Assembly: GCF_016901855.1 (NCBI RefSeq)
Contig: NZ_JACJKY010000004.1
Location: 1 to 64,000 of the forward strand
Direction of reading: 5' to 3'
DNA: 64,000 nt
Source: Merdimmobilis hominis
GTDB lineage: Bacteria > Bacillota > Clostridia > Oscillospirales > Ruminococcaceae
Shown here piece by piece: positions 32,034 to 41,691 of the stretch. A model generated the notes under the pieces. It worked only from the letters and a program-made list of their open reading frames with translations. It made no database searches and had not been told where the DNA came from. The stretch's first letter is position 1. The number at the start of each line of letters is the position of its first letter. A program made the translations under genes and the position numbers.

Positions 32034-34079
32034 ATGGCGCTTACACTGCGCGATTCGGTCGAAAAGCTTGCAGGTGTCGGCAAAAAGCGGGCAGAGCTGT
32101 ACGCAAAGCTGTCCATTACCACCATCGGTGAGCTGCTGCTTCATTTTCCGCGCGAATATCTCGATTTGTCGCACCCGATTCCGATTGAGGAAACACAGCC
32201 GGGCGAAGTGTATGTTGTGCGGGCAACCGTCATGCGCAAGCAGGGCGAACAGCGTATTCGCAAAGGGCTTTCGATCTTCCGGGTGTTCGTGTCGGATGAC
32301 AGCGGAGCCATGACGGTCACGATTTTCAACTCCGCCTATCAGTTTGCTATGCTCGAGGAGGGAGAGACGTACCTTTTTTACGGCAAAATGGACGGCACAT
32401 TCTTAAAAAAAGAGATGCGCTCGCCGCAGATCTTCTCCGACGCGCAGTCATCGCAGATGTATCCCGTCTATCCGCTCACGCAGGGCATTACAAATAAACA
32501 GGTACAGTCGCATATGCGGGAAGCACTGCACGTCTGGGGTGATTGCTTAAGCGATAAACTGCCCGAGGGTGTGCGTCGGGAATACGGGCTTTGTCAGTTT
32601 CGCTATGCGCTCGAAACGATTCATTTCCCGCCGGACAGCCATGCGCTCGCGGTTGCAAGAGAGCGGCTTATCTTCGAAGAACTGCTGACCCTGTCGCTTT
32701 CGATGCATTTACTGCGTCAGAAAAACCGCGTGCAGACGTCCGTTTCTGTGTCTGATGTGTCGCTTGCGCTGTTTCTTGAATCATTGCCGTTTTCGCTCAC
32801 AAACGGGCAGATGACTGCCATCCGCGAATCGCTTGCGGACATGCAGGGCGATGTGCCGATGAACCGGCTGTGCCAGGGCGACGTCGGCTGCGGCAAAACA
32901 ATGGTTGCGGCGGCGCTCGCGTATGTGTGCGCAAAAAACGGACTGCAAACCGCCGTGATGGCACCGACGCAGATTCTCGCCGAACAGCACGCGCGCACAT
33001 TCGAAAAAATTCTCGCACCGCTCGGCATTTCGTGCGGACTGCTGACAGGTTCCATGGGCGCAGCCGCCCGCCGCGACCAAAAGGAACGGCTCGCGTCCGG
33101 TGAGATTCAGGTGATCGCCGGCACGCACGCACTCTTGCAGGAGGAAGTGTCGTTTCACGCGCTCGGACTTGTCGTGACAGACGAACAGCATCGCTTCGGT
33201 GTGTCGCAGCGGGCGGCACTGTGCGCAAAGGGCAATCATCCGCACCTGCTTGTCATGTCGGCGACACCGATTCCGCGCACACTCGCATTGCTCATCTACG
33301 GCGACCTTGACATTTCGCAGATTGCCGAGCTGCCCGGCGGCCGAAAACCGATCAAAACGACGGTGATTCCCTCAAAACAGCGCCGCCGCGCACTCTCGTT
33401 TGTGCGCGAGCAGATCAGAGCAGGACGACAGGCGTATATCGTGTGCCCGCTGATTGACGAAAACGAAACGCTGGCGCTCTCGTCGGTCAAGCAGTATGTC
33501 GAATCACTCGCGGAGTCGCCGCTTGCCGATGTCAAAATCGGCTTATTGCACGGAAAACTTAAGCCAAAGGAAAAAGACGCGCTGATGCAGTCGTTTGCAA
33601 GCGGCGAAACGAATGTGCTTGTGTCGACCACGGTCGTCGAGGTCGGCGTCGATGTGCCGAACGCCACCGTCATGATGATCGAAAACGCCGAACGGTTCGG
33701 CCTTTCCCAGCTGCATCAGCTGCGCGGACGCGTCGGACGCGGCGCGTTTGAAAGCTATTGCATTCTCGTTTCTGATAACCAAAGCGAGGAAACAAAAGCG
33801 CGGCTTGATGTCATGAAGCGTGAGTCAAACGGCTTTGTGATTGCAAGGGAGGATTTGCGTCTGCGCGGCCCGGGCGACTTTTTCGGAAGCCGTCAGCACG
33901 GACTGCCGAAGCTGCGGATTGCAAACCTCGTAAACGACACAAGCCTTCTGCATAAGGCACAGGACTGCGCCAAACAGATTCTGGCAAAGGACCCGCCGCT
34001 TTCATCGGATGAACACCGCGGTCTGCGCAAAAGCGTGCAGCGGATGTTTTTGCAGAGCGGACAGACAACGCTCAACTGA
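32034..34079 (+). CDS. recG: ATP-dependent DNA helicase RecG
   Basis: A 681-residue superfamily II helicase that regresses stalled forks and processes branched DNA. An N-terminal wedge (OB-fold, about 55-180) is followed by Walker A QGDVGCGKTMVA (near 282), the DEQH box VVTDEQHRFGVSQR (near 382), SATPIPRTLAL, and the C-terminal RecA lobe with HGKLKPKEKDALM, VSTTVVEVGVDVPNAT and QLRGRVGRG. ATG 32034 follows AAAGGAGGAAAAGT. Normal length. It is in a housekeeping run with rluA downstream. Confidence 0.96.
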   Translation: MALTLRDSVEKLAGVGKKRAELYAKLSITTIGELLLHFPREYLDLSHPIPIEETQPGEVYVVRATVMRKQGEQRIRKGLSIFRVFVSDDSGAMTVTIFNSAYQFAMLEEGETYLFYGKMDGTFLKKEMRSPQIFSDAQSSQMYPVYPLTQGITNKQVQSHMREALHVWGDCLSDKLPEGVRREYGLCQFRYALETIHFPPDSHALAVARERLIFEELLTLSLSMHLLRQKNRVQTSVSVSDVSLALFLESLPFSLTNGQMTAIRESLADMQGDVPMNRLCQGDVGCGKTMVAAALAYVCAKNGLQTAVMAPTQILAEQHARTFEKILAPLGISCGLLTGSMGAAARRDQKERLASGEIQVIAGTHALLQEEVSFHALGLVVTDEQHRFGVSQRAALCAKGNHPHLLVMSATPIPRTLALLIYGDLDISQIAELPGGRKPIKTTVIPSKQRRRALSFVREQIRAGRQAYIVCPLIDENETLALSSVKQYVESLAESPLADVKIGLLHGKLKPKEKDALMQSFASGETNVLVSTTVVEVGVDVPNATVMMIENAERFGLSQLHQLRGRVGRGAFESYCILVSDNQSEETKARLDVMKRESNGFVIAREDLRLRGPGDFFGSRQHGLPKLRIANLVNDTSLLHKAQDCAKQILAKDPPLSSDEHRGLRKSVQRMFLQSGQTTLN

Positions 34080-34093
34080 ACAAGGGGGGAGAC

Positions 34094-34954
34094 ATGGAAC
34101 GAACGCTTTGCTATACGATTGACAACACGCACGACGGCATGAAGCTTGAACGATTTTTAATGGGAGAGCACGGCTTTTCGAGGCGGACGATCCGCAGTTT
34201 AAAGCAAAAGCCTGCGTGTGTGCAGCGAAACGGCGTGCATATCCGCATGGTCGATTCCATCTTTGCAGGCGACCGGATTGCCATTACGCTTGCGGACACG
34301 ACGGCGACGACCACGCCGTCCGATATGCAGGTTCCCATCGTCTATGAGGATGATGATCTGATTATTTATAACAAGCCGCCGTTTTTAGCGACGCATCCGT
34401 CCAAGCTGCACCAGGTCGATACGCTTGCCAATGTGTATGCGGCGCATATGGGAGAAAACGCCGTGTTCCGTCCGGTCTACCGGCTTGACCGCGATACGGA
34501 CGGACTGTGTGTCTGTGCAAAAAACACCCATGCGGCGGCTGTTCTGGCAGGAAAGATCGAAAAGACGTATACAGCGCTTGTCTGCGGAACGGTCGGGCAG
34601 GATGAGGGCACCGTGGATGCACCGATCGTGCAGCTTGTTCCCCACCAGATGAAACGCGGCGTGCGCGCCGACGGACAGCGTGCCGTCACGCATTATCGGG
34701 TCAAAGCGCGGAGTAAGCACTATACACTGCTTGAACTTTCGCTTGAAACGGGACGTACACATCAGATCCGCGTACACATGGCATATATCGGGCATCCGCT
34801 TGCCGGTGATACGATGTACGGCACAGGCGGCGAGCCGGGCAGGCAGGCGCTCACCTGCAGCCGTGTGCATTTTATACATCCGATCAGCGGAAAACCGGTG
34901 ACTTTTTGCATAGAAATGAATAAAACATGGCGTATTCTCATGCAAAATGAATAA
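34094..34954 (+). CDS. RluA-family pseudouridine synthase
   Basis: A 286-residue RNA-modifying enzyme. S4-like N-terminus (HDGMKLERFLMGEHGFSRRTIRSLK) and catalytic domain with YRLDRDTDGLCVCAKN, where the Asp of RLDRDT attacks uridine, and the C-terminal SLETGRTHQIRVHMAYIGHPLAGDTMYG. It could modify 23S rRNA; the position is not predictable. It starts 14 bases after recG behind AGGGGGGAGAC, so it is in the same operon. Confidence 0.94.
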   Translation: MERTLCYTIDNTHDGMKLERFLMGEHGFSRRTIRSLKQKPACVQRNGVHIRMVDSIFAGDRIAITLADTTATTTPSDMQVPIVYEDDDLIIYNKPPFLATHPSKLHQVDTLANVYAAHMGENAVFRPVYRLDRDTDGLCVCAKNTHAAAVLAGKIEKTYTALVCGTVGQDEGTVDAPIVQLVPHQMKRGVRADGQRAVTHYRVKARSKHYTLLELSLETGRTHQIRVHMAYIGHPLAGDTMYGTGGEPGRQALTCSRVHFIHPISGKPVTFCIEMNKTWRILMQNE

Positions 34955-34980
34955 ACGTGTTATAAAAATACAAAAAATGC

Positions 34981-35009
34981 TTGCATTTTGTAAAGAGATG
35001 TGGTACAGT
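34981..35009 (+). promoter_or_regulatory. Promoter of the amino-acid ABC importer operon
   Basis: TTGCAT (34981-34986), 17 bases, TACAGT (35004-35009), followed by GGGGGAACTC-type ribosome site before the lipoprotein gene. Confidence 0.65.
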
Positions 35010-35060
35010 AAGTACCATCATCCCTAACGGGAACAAATTTGTTGAGGGGGAACTCACGTT

Positions 35061-35834
35061 ATGAAAAAAATCACAGCACTTTTCATGGCCGTTGTTCTCT
35101 GTGCACTGACCTTTGCAGGCTGCGCTGAGAAAAAACAGGTCACCATCAATTCCACAGAAGACTTAAACGGTTTAAAAATCGGCGTGCAGTCGGGTACCAC
35201 CGGACAGACCTGGTGTGAAGAAAACACCGATTCCGAGGTTATCACATTCAAATCCGGCATGGATGCTGCACTCGACTTAAAAAACGGCGGCATTGATGCA
35301 GTTGTCATCGACGAACTGCCGGCACAGCGTATCGTTGAGCAGAACGACGATCTGAAAATCCTTGATCTGCGCTTCACCAAAGAGGAATACGCAATCGCAG
35401 TCAGAAAAGACGACACCGCACTGCTTGAGTCGATCAACAAAACAATCGCTGAGATGAAAGAAAACGGCGATTACGACAAACTGACCGGCGCGTTCATGCC
35501 GGCAGACGGCAACATCGTCATTCCGGAAAATGTTGCACCGACAAGCGGCGAAACCGTGAAAATGGGTACAAACGCAGCGTTCTGGCCGTTTGAGTACACC
35601 GAGGGCAGCGACATCGTTGGCTTTGACATCACCATGTCGCAGTACATTGCAAAAGGCATGGGCAAACAGCTCGAAATCATCAACATGGAGTTTGACTCCC
35701 TGATCGCAGCACTGCAGGCAGGCAGCATCGACTTCATCGCAGCTGGCATGTCCGTTACACCGGAGCGTGAAGAAGAGGTTGCATTCTCCGATACATACTA
35801 CGCTTCCGAGCAGGTTGTCATTGTCAGAAAATAA
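35061..35834 (+). CDS. Amino-acid ABC transporter binding lipoprotein with swapped lobe order
   Basis: A 257-residue lipoprotein: signal ending LTFAGC (lipidated Cys21). In ordinary His/Gln/Arg-type binding proteins the order is lobe I first half, lobe II, then tail. Here residues 27-147 (EDLNGLKIGVQSGTTGQTW ... KENGDYDKLTGAFM) correspond to the usual second half, and residues 165-257 (VKMGTNAAFWPFEY ... GMSVTPEREEEVAFSD ... QVVIVRK) to the usual first half. The chain then stops where the hinge would normally continue. This looks like a circular permutation joined by a linker near 148-164. Permease and ATPase genes follow directly, so it is likely a working polar amino acid receptor. Confidence 0.88.
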   Translation: MKKITALFMAVVLCALTFAGCAEKKQVTINSTEDLNGLKIGVQSGTTGQTWCEENTDSEVITFKSGMDAALDLKNGGIDAVVIDELPAQRIVEQNDDLKILDLRFTKEEYAIAVRKDDTALLESINKTIAEMKENGDYDKLTGAFMPADGNIVIPENVAPTSGETVKMGTNAAFWPFEYTEGSDIVGFDITMSQYIAKGMGKQLEIINMEFDSLIAALQAGSIDFIAAGMSVTPEREEEVAFSDTYYASEQVVIVRK

Positions 35835-35905
35835 TTAAGAAACATCAAAGCGAGTACCGGCCGGCATTTACCGTCCGGTATTCCGTGTCATAAGGAGGGA
35901 AACGC

Positions 35906-36592
35906 ATGGACTTTTTTGTCGGGATCTTCAACGATTTTTATCGGGTCATGATTGAAGGCGGACGCTGGGTACTGCTCCTGGAAGGCCTTTGGAACACGAT
36001 CTATATCGCCGTCTGCGCCGTGCTCATCGGTACCGTGATCGGCTGCCTTTTAGCGCTTTGCAAAATTTCAAAATCAAAAGTGCTCCGTGCCGTTGCAAAT
36101 ATATATACAACCATCATCCGCGGCATTCCGCTTGCAACCCAGCTGATGATTTTCTATTTTGTCATCTTTGCATCGTTTGGCATGGACCGTCATCTGGTTG
36201 CAATCATCGCATGCGGCATCAACTCCGGTGCATATGTCACCGAGATTTTCCGTGCCGGCATTCAGGGCGTTGATATCGGTCAGACGGAAGCCGGCCGTTC
36301 GCTTGGTTTAAGCCGTGCGCAGACGATGTGGCGCATTGTCATTCCGCAGGCAGTCAAAACGGCGCTGCCGACTTATACAAGCGAGTTTATCGCACTCATC
36401 AAAGAGACATCCGTGCTGAGCTTTATCGCAGTTGCCGACTTGAACAAAGCAGGCGATCTGATCCGAAATGCCACCTACAATGCATGGATTCCGCTGATTA
36501 CTGTTGCAGTGATCTATCTGCTCATCACATTCGGACTGACGAAATTGTTTGCATTGCTTGAGAGGAGGCTGGCACGCAGTGATCGAGGTTAA
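35906..36592 (+). CDS. Amino-acid ABC transporter permease (HisM/GlnP type)
   Basis: A 228-residue membrane protein with about five helices. It has the family's N-terminal [23 protein letters not shown], the [14 protein letters not shown] loop and the EAA-type ATPase-contact motif [23 protein letters not shown]. It forms the channel for the binding protein upstream. ATG 35906 follows AAGGAGGGAAACGC. The 3' end overlaps the ATPase gene by 14 bases. Confidence 0.93.
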   Translation: MDFFVGIFNDFYRVMIEGGRWVLLLEGLWNTIYIAVCAVLIGTVIGCLLALCKISKSKVLRAVANIYTTIIRGIPLATQLMIFYFVIFASFGMDRHLVAIIACGINSGAYVTEIFRAGIQGVDIGQTEAGRSLGLSRAQTMWRIVIPQAVKTALPTYTSEFIALIKETSVLSFIAVADLNKAGDLIRNATYNAWIPLITVAVIYLLITFGLTKLFALLERRLARSDRG

Positions 36593-37301
36593 AAATCTTG
36601 TAAAAAGCTTTGACGGCAACGTCGTGCTTGACGGGATTACCGAAACGATTCAAAAAGGTGAAAAAGTGGTCGTGATCGGACCGTCGGGTTCCGGAAAAAG
36701 TACGTTTTTGCGCTGCTTAAATCTGCTTGAAACGCCGGACAGCGGTGAAATCTGGTTTGAAGGCGAGCAGATCAACACGAAAAAATGCAACATCAACCGC
36801 ATCCGTCAGAAGATGGGTATGGTGTTTCAGCATTTCAATCTTTTCCCGCATCTGACCGTGCTGCAGAATATCACATTGGCACCGGTGATGCTTAAACTCC
36901 AGACAAAAGAACAGGCCGAAGCGCGTGCACGCGAGCTGCTCACACGAATCGGACTGATTGACAAAGCGGATATCTACCCGAACATGCTCTCGGGCGGACA
37001 GAAACAGCGTATCGCAATCGTGCGTTCGCTGGCGATGAATCCGGATGTGATTTTGTTTGACGAGCCGACGAGTGCGCTTGACCCGGAGATGGTCGGCGAA
37101 GTGCTCGAGCTCATGAAAGAGCTTGCCGATGACGGCATGACGATGGTCGTTGTCACGCACGAGATGGGCTTTGCCCGCGAGGTTGGCACCCGCATCCTGT
37201 TCATGGACGGCGGCAAAGTGCTCGAGCAGGCTGCACCTGAAGAATTTTTTACAAACCCCAAAAACGAGCGACTGAAAGATTTCTTGTCTAAAGTGCTGTG
37301 A
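36579..37301 (+). CDS. Amino-acid ABC transporter ATPase (GlnQ/HisP type)
   Basis: A 240-residue ATPase with Walker [11 protein letters not shown]-loop [13 protein letters not shown], signature MLSGGQKQR, Walker [13 protein letters not shown] and H-loop [12 protein letters not shown], all typical of polar amino acid importers. Start is GTG 36579 (AGGAGGCTGGCACGCA before it), inside the permease end. A terminator follows. Confidence 0.94.
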   Translation: MIEVKNLVKSFDGNVVLDGITETIQKGEKVVVIGPSGSGKSTFLRCLNLLETPDSGEIWFEGEQINTKKCNINRIRQKMGMVFQHFNLFPHLTVLQNITLAPVMLKLQTKEQAEARARELLTRIGLIDKADIYPNMLSGGQKQRIAIVRSLAMNPDVILFDEPTSALDPEMVGEVLELMKELADDGMTMVVVTHEMGFAREVGTRILFMDGGKVLEQAAPEEFFTNPKNERLKDFLSKVL

Positions 37302-37323
37302 TAAATTTGGATACACGGTATCC

Positions 37324-37367
37324 AAAACGAACCGGCGTTCTGATATTCAGAACGCCGGTTCGTTTTT
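37324..37367. terminator. Terminator between the importer operon and queH
   Basis: AAAACGAACCGGCGTTCTG pairs with its complement, T-run on both sides; it can serve both convergent genes. Confidence 0.9.
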
Positions 37368-37991
37368 TTATGGGTTGTGTCTTTGCTGTTTTGAGAAAAT
37401 ACAGCCGCAGTAGTCCTGCCGGTAGAGATGATATTCGTTTGAGAGTACAATCGAGCGTTTGTAGCCCTCTTTTTTCTTAAAATCGGAGCAGAGATAGGGG
37501 ATGCCCACTTCCTTGCCGAGCGCTTCGCCGATCGTGTTTAACCGTACCGCATCTTTTAGCGGACTGATCGACAGTGTCGTCGTGAAATAGTCAAAACTGT
37601 GCGCTTTGGCGTATGCTGCCGCCGCTTTGAGCCGGAGCGTGTAGCAAACCGTGCAGCGTGCACCGCCCTCCGGTTCCTGTTCGAGCCCTTTGACAGCTTC
37701 AAAAAATTCCGATGCATCATAATTGCAGGACGCAATCTGTACCGGTGAGGAAAGTGCCATTTCGTCCACCAGCCGTTTTAGTTCTGCCGCGCGTTTTTCG
37801 TACTCCGCTGTCGGCGAGATGTTCGGGTTGTAAAAAAGCAGCGTAATCGCAAAGTATTTCGACAAATATTCGAGCACATAGCTGCTGCACGGTGCGCAGC
37901 ATGCATGGAGCAGAAGTGTGGGCCGTTCACCGGCAGCTTCGTGGCGCGCAATGCACGCGTCCAACTCACGCTGATAGTTTCGTTTGTTCAT
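37368..37991 (-). CDS. queH: Epoxyqueuosine reductase QueH
   Basis: A 207-residue DUF208 protein, last enzyme of queuosine tRNA modification. It has the cysteine motifs HACCAPCSSYV near the start and ARCTVC in the middle, plus the C-terminal YRQDYCGCIFS, which bind an Fe-S cluster and a second metal. PLKDAVRLNTIGEALG and FKKKEGYKRSI are family blocks. ATG 37991 follows GGAAAGGAAGC; the frame is open to 38027. No other queuosine gene is in the window. Confidence 0.92.
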   Translation of the reverse strand: MNKRNYQRELDACIARHEAAGERPTLLLHACCAPCSSYVLEYLSKYFAITLLFYNPNISPTAEYEKRAAELKRLVDEMALSSPVQIASCNYDASEFFEAVKGLEQEPEGGARCTVCYTLRLKAAAAYAKAHSFDYFTTTLSISPLKDAVRLNTIGEALGKEVGIPYLCSDFKKKEGYKRSIVLSNEYHLYRQDYCGCIFSKQQRHNP

Positions 37992-38012
37992 GAAAGCTTC
38001 CTTTCCGCAAAG

Positions 38013-38042
38013 AAAAAACGGCGCCATCCGGTGCCGTTTTTT
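38013..38042 (-). terminator. Terminator of ilvE
   Basis: AAAAAACGGCGCC / GGTGCCGTTTTTT stem just after the ilvE stop. Confidence 0.85.
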
Positions 38043-38061
38043 GCTGTGTTTGTGCGCAATC

Positions 38062-39123
38062 TCAGCAGACTTTTGTAATCCAGCCGAAACGGTCTTCGCG
38101 TTTTGACAGCTGAATGCCGGTCAGTTCGTCGTAGAGACGTTTGGTCAGTTCGCCGATTTCGCCGCCGCTGATTTCGATGACGTCGTCTTTGTATTTTAAC
38201 TCACCGACCGGAGAGACGACTGCCGCCGTACCGGTGCCGAACATCTCTTTGAGCTGGCCGTTTTTCGCCGCTTCTTCGACTTCGTCGATCGACAGACGGC
38301 GCTCGTTTACGGTGTATCCCCACGAACGCAGGATCTCGATGCACGATTTTCTTGTAATACCCGGGAGTACGCTTCCAAGCAGTGCCGGTGTGACAACCTC
38401 GTCGCCGATGACGAAGAACACGTTCATTGCGCCGACTTCTTCGATGTATTTGCGCTCAACACCGTCGAGCCACAGTACCTGCGAATAGCCTTTTGCTTCC
38501 TGCTGTGCTTTTAAGGAGCAAGCATAGTTGCCGCCTGTTTTTGTAAAGCCGGTGCCGCCGCGGACCGCGCGGACATATTCGGGTTCCACATAGATTTTGA
38601 CCGGTGCTAAACCGCTTGCGTAGTAAGAGCCGGACGGCGAAAGGATAATGATGAATTTATATTCTTTCGACGGATGAACGCCCAAAACCGGCTCGCATGC
38701 AAAAATGAACGGGCGGATGTAAAGGGAAGTGCCCTCTGCGTGCGGAACCCAGTCTTTTTCGACCTCGATCAGTTTCGAGAGTGCTTTGATACAGAAATCG
38801 ACGTCCACCTGCGGAATGCACAAGCGATCGTTCGAGCTGTTTAAGCGTTTGAAGTTTTCCTCCGGACGGAACAGCTGAATGGTGCCGTCAGCGGTGCGGT
38901 ATGCTTTTAAGCCTTCGAATACTTCCTGCGCATAGTGGAACACGGAAGCAGACGGATCAAGCGCAATCGGTCCGTAAGGAATGATGCGCGGGTCATGCCA
39001 GCCTTTTTCCTCGTTGTAGTCCATCATGAACATGTGGTCGGTAAAATATTTGCCGAATCCCAGTGCGTCTTCGGCGGGTTTTTGCTTTGGTGTTTCGGTG
39101 AGGGTCACTTTGATCTCTTCCAT
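38062..39123 (-). CDS. ilvE: Branched-chain amino acid aminotransferase
   Basis: A 353-residue class IV PLP transaminase, the last step of Val, Leu and Ile synthesis. [29 protein letters not shown] is the N-terminal signature, the PLP lysine lies in the [16 protein letters not shown] block, and [23 protein letters not shown] contains the usual E-x-x-x-x-N stretch; [12 protein letters not shown] binds phosphate. ATG 39123 has AGAAGGC before it; upstream TTG codons are less likely. It complements the T-box ilv operon 24 kb away. Confidence 0.94.
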   Translation of the reverse strand: MEEIKVTLTETPKQKPAEDALGFGKYFTDHMFMMDYNEEKGWHDPRIIPYGPIALDPSASVFHYAQEVFEGLKAYRTADGTIQLFRPEENFKRLNSSNDRLCIPQVDVDFCIKALSKLIEVEKDWVPHAEGTSLYIRPFIFACEPVLGVHPSKEYKFIIILSPSGSYYASGLAPVKIYVEPEYVRAVRGGTGFTKTGGNYACSLKAQQEAKGYSQVLWLDGVERKYIEEVGAMNVFFVIGDEVVTPALLGSVLPGITRKSCIEILRSWGYTVNERRLSIDEVEEAAKNGQLKEMFGTGTAAVVSPVGELKYKDDVIEISGGEIGELTKRLYDELTGIQLSKREDRFGWITKVC

Positions 39124-39247
39124 CAACAACAGCCTTCTTTCCGTCAGGATAATAAAATGCCGGTGAAATCCGGTTATTAACTATATATTATATCACTCCT
39201 TTAAAGCGATGACAAGAGAAAGAATGCGAAAAACCGCAAAAAAGATG

Positions 39248-39276
39248 TTGACACTCAAAAAGATAAGCGATATTAT
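39248..39276 (+). promoter_or_regulatory. Promoter and operator-like repeat of the marR-MATE operon
   Basis: TTGACA (39248-39253), 17 bases, TATTAT (39271-39276). The inverted repeat ATAAG...CTTAT lies just downstream (about 39278-39296), well placed for autorepression by the MarR product. Confidence 0.75.
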
Positions 39277-39310
39277 ATAAGCAAATTGAACTTATTTTGA
39301 GGTGGAACGC

Positions 39311-39784
39311 ATGAAACAGAAGCTCATCAAGACCGTCAGCCGTTTTTTTCATGATTATACGCTGAATGAAATGTATATGATGAACCGATACGGTCCGGAA
39401 TCAAGACTGACATACAGAAGCCTTTTGTATGTAGACTTGATTTATGGACGCCCCGGATTTTATACGGCGTCATCGCTTGCCGATGTGCTTCATATTTCAA
39501 AACCGGCGGTTATTATGAAGGTGAATGAACTCATCCGCAAGGGCTATCTTTACCGAAAACAGAGCGAAACGGATAAACGCGTGCACTATCTGTATGTCAA
39601 CGAAGAAACACTTCCGGAATATGTGTTTTACGATGAAATGGGCAAAAAGGTGGCACAGCGGATGTGCGAGAAATATTCCCCGCAGGAAATCGAAACGTTC
39701 TGTACGATGCTTTCCGATTTAGACGAACTTTATGCAAAGGAGATCAAAACCCATGCAATCGACAAAACTGGCACAGAAGTTTAA
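39311..39784 (+). CDS. MarR-family regulator
   Basis: A 157-residue winged-helix regulator: TASSLADVLHISKPAVIMKVNELIRKGYLYRKQSETDKRVHYLYVNE is the HTH plus wing with the D-K-R motif. It probably represses itself and the overlapping MATE gene in response to an exported compound. ATG 39311 follows GAGGTGGAACGC. It overlaps the next gene by 32 bases. Confidence 0.9.
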   Translation: MKQKLIKTVSRFFHDYTLNEMYMMNRYGPESRLTYRSLLYVDLIYGRPGFYTASSLADVLHISKPAVIMKVNELIRKGYLYRKQSETDKRVHYLYVNEETLPEYVFYDEMGKKVAQRMCEKYSPQEIETFCTMLSDLDELYAKEIKTHAIDKTGTEV

Positions 39785-41105
39785 TCTGCCGCGCTTGCTT
39801 TTGTTTGTATTTCCAACCATCGTGATGATGGTGTTCATGTCGCTTTATACGTCGGTCGACGGCGCGTTTGTGTCGTGGCTGATTGGCGAGGATGCACTGG
39901 CGGCCGTTAACGTCGTCTATCCGGTGATGAGCGTGGTGCTCGCACTTTCGCTGATGTTTACTTCCGGTGCAAACGCCATCATCGCCCGCATGCTCGGTGA
40001 GGGACAGCCGGAAAAAGCACGGCGGTTTTTCTCGCTTGTTTACATTGTGGGAACGCTGATGGGCATTGCCGCCACAGCGATTACCCTGCTGCTCATGGAT
40101 TCGCTGCTTTCGCTGCTCGGTGCGACCGAAACGCTTTATTCCTATGCAAGAGAATATCTCACCGTGCTCTGCCTGTTTGCGCCGATGCTGTTTTTGCAGG
40201 TCGGAACACAGAACTTTTTTGTTACCGAGGGAAAACCGGGCGTCGGACTGTTGGTATCGGCATTGGGCGGCATTACGAATATCGTTTTAGACTATGTGTT
40301 TATCGCCGTGTTTCATATGGGAATCGCCGGCGCGGCACTTGCCACAGGCATCGGTTATATGATTCCGGGACTTTACGGTGTCTGCTATTTCTTTGTAAGC
40401 CGAAAAGGAACGCTCTGGTTTGCAAAACCGGAATTTGAGGGCGGGAAACTGCTTCATACCTGTACAAACGGCTCGTCTGAGCTTGTAAACAACCTCTCGG
40501 TTGCGATTACGACGATGCTTTTTAATCTCACGATGCTGCGCTATGCAGGCGAAGGCGGCGTTGCGGCAATCACTGTGATTTTGTATGTCCAGTTTATTCA
40601 GGCGGCGATTTATTTCGGCTATTCACAGGGCATCGCGCCGGTTATCAGCTATAAATACGGTGCAGGCGACAAACAGCAGCTTCGTTATGTGGTGAAAACA
40701 AGCCTGTGGTTTTTGCTTGGCTGTTCTGTTTTGGTGATTATTCTGTCAGTGTTTGGCGCAGATTTGGCAGTATCACTGTTTATCCGGCCGGGAAGTCCCG
40801 TTTATGCACTCACAAAGCGCGGGTTTTTGATTTTCTCGTCTGCGTATTTGTTTATGGGCGTCAATATTTTCCTTTCGGCGATGTTCACCGCGTTTGGAAA
40901 CGGCGCCGTTTCCGCACTCTTATCGTTTCTGCGCACGCTTGTCTTTTTGGTGGGCACACTGCTTTTGCTCCCGCTGTGGCTTGGCGTGGACGGCGCATGG
41001 ATTGCCGTTCCCGTGGCAGAGGCATTGGCACTCGTCGTCGGTGTGATCTGCTACCGGAAATACCGTGCGGTCTACCACTATGGAAAAGAGAAAAGAAACG
41101 AATAA
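39753..41105 (+). CDS. MATE-family efflux protein (MarR-linked)
   Basis: A 450-residue twelve-helix transporter: LPRLLLFVFPTIVMMVFMSLYTSVDGAFVSWLIGEDALAAVNVVYPV is the family start. Its gene begins inside marR, behind AAAGGAGA, so it is translated in step with the regulator and very likely controlled by it. Substrate unknown. Confidence 0.93.
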   Translation: MQSTKLAQKFNLPRLLLFVFPTIVMMVFMSLYTSVDGAFVSWLIGEDALAAVNVVYPVMSVVLALSLMFTSGANAIIARMLGEGQPEKARRFFSLVYIVGTLMGIAATAITLLLMDSLLSLLGATETLYSYAREYLTVLCLFAPMLFLQVGTQNFFVTEGKPGVGLLVSALGGITNIVLDYVFIAVFHMGIAGAALATGIGYMIPGLYGVCYFFVSRKGTLWFAKPEFEGGKLLHTCTNGSSELVNNLSVAITTMLFNLTMLRYAGEGGVAAITVILYVQFIQAAIYFGYSQGIAPVISYKYGAGDKQQLRYVVKTSLWFLLGCSVLVIILSVFGADLAVSLFIRPGSPVYALTKRGFLIFSSAYLFMGVNIFLSAMFTAFGNGAVSALLSFLRTLVFLVGTLLLLPLWLGVDGAWIAVPVAEALALVVGVICYRKYRAVYHYGKEKRNE

Positions 41106-41123
41106 AAACGTTATGTAAAACAG

Positions 41124-41156
41124 ATGAGGCACGCTCCTTGGGGAGCGTGCCTCATT
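41124..41156. terminator. Terminator
   Basis: GAGGCACGCTCC pairs with GGAGCGTGCCTC, T-rich on both sides, between two convergent genes. Confidence 0.85.
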
Positions 41157-41166
41157 TTGTTTTCGA

Positions 41167-41673
41167 TCATTTACAGGATGTGAGTCCCTTTATTTCATCG
41201 ACAATCATTGGAACCGTTTTGTTGCTGGTATCAATTTTAATCGTGTCAAGCGCTTGATACAGCGGGATTCTTGCGATACTTCTTTCAATCACATCAGCAG
41301 TACGGATTCCTTTTTCGACATCTGCGGTTAATCGCTCACGCAAATGAATTTCATCTGCAATCAGGGAAACACACTTCAGTTCGCAATGCGAGAGGTCAAG
41401 CTTTTCGATGATCGAATCAATGATGGACTGCTGGTGCATGACCCAACAAAAAATGACCGTTTCATAAGCCGAGCAATGTAAAAAATTATTGATCAGATAG
41501 CAGATATTATCGAGCACCATTGCCTTTGTTTCTTCGGTTACGACAAACGGGCTGGCATCCCAGCACCAGTCACCGTCCAAAAACACGCTGTGACATAACT
41601 CTTGCTTTAACTGCTTACATACGGTTGTTTTTCCAACACCCATGGTTCCGCCGATGAGATAGATTGTTTTCAT
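41167..41673 (-). CDS. P-loop nucleotide kinase-like protein
   Basis: A 168-residue P-loop protein: Walker A GGTMGVGKTT, an LDGDW-x-W segment near 35 like that of small-molecule kinases, and a lid-like Arg-rich stretch HLRERLTADVEKGIRTADVIERSIARI. It looks like the AAA_18/shikimate-kinase-like group, substrate unknown. It is 18 bases downstream of a MATE gene on the same strand, so it may modify the compound that MATE exports. Start ATG 41673 has GGAGAAATCAA before it. Confidence 0.75.
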   Translation of the reverse strand: MKTIYLIGGTMGVGKTTVCKQLKQELCHSVFLDGDWCWDASPFVVTEETKAMVLDNICYLINNFLHCSAYETVIFCWVMHQQSIIDSIIEKLDLSHCELKCVSLIADEIHLRERLTADVEKGIRTADVIERSIARIPLYQALDTIKIDTSNKTVPMIVDEIKGLTSCK

Positions 41674-41691
41674 TTGATTTCTCCATGTGCG

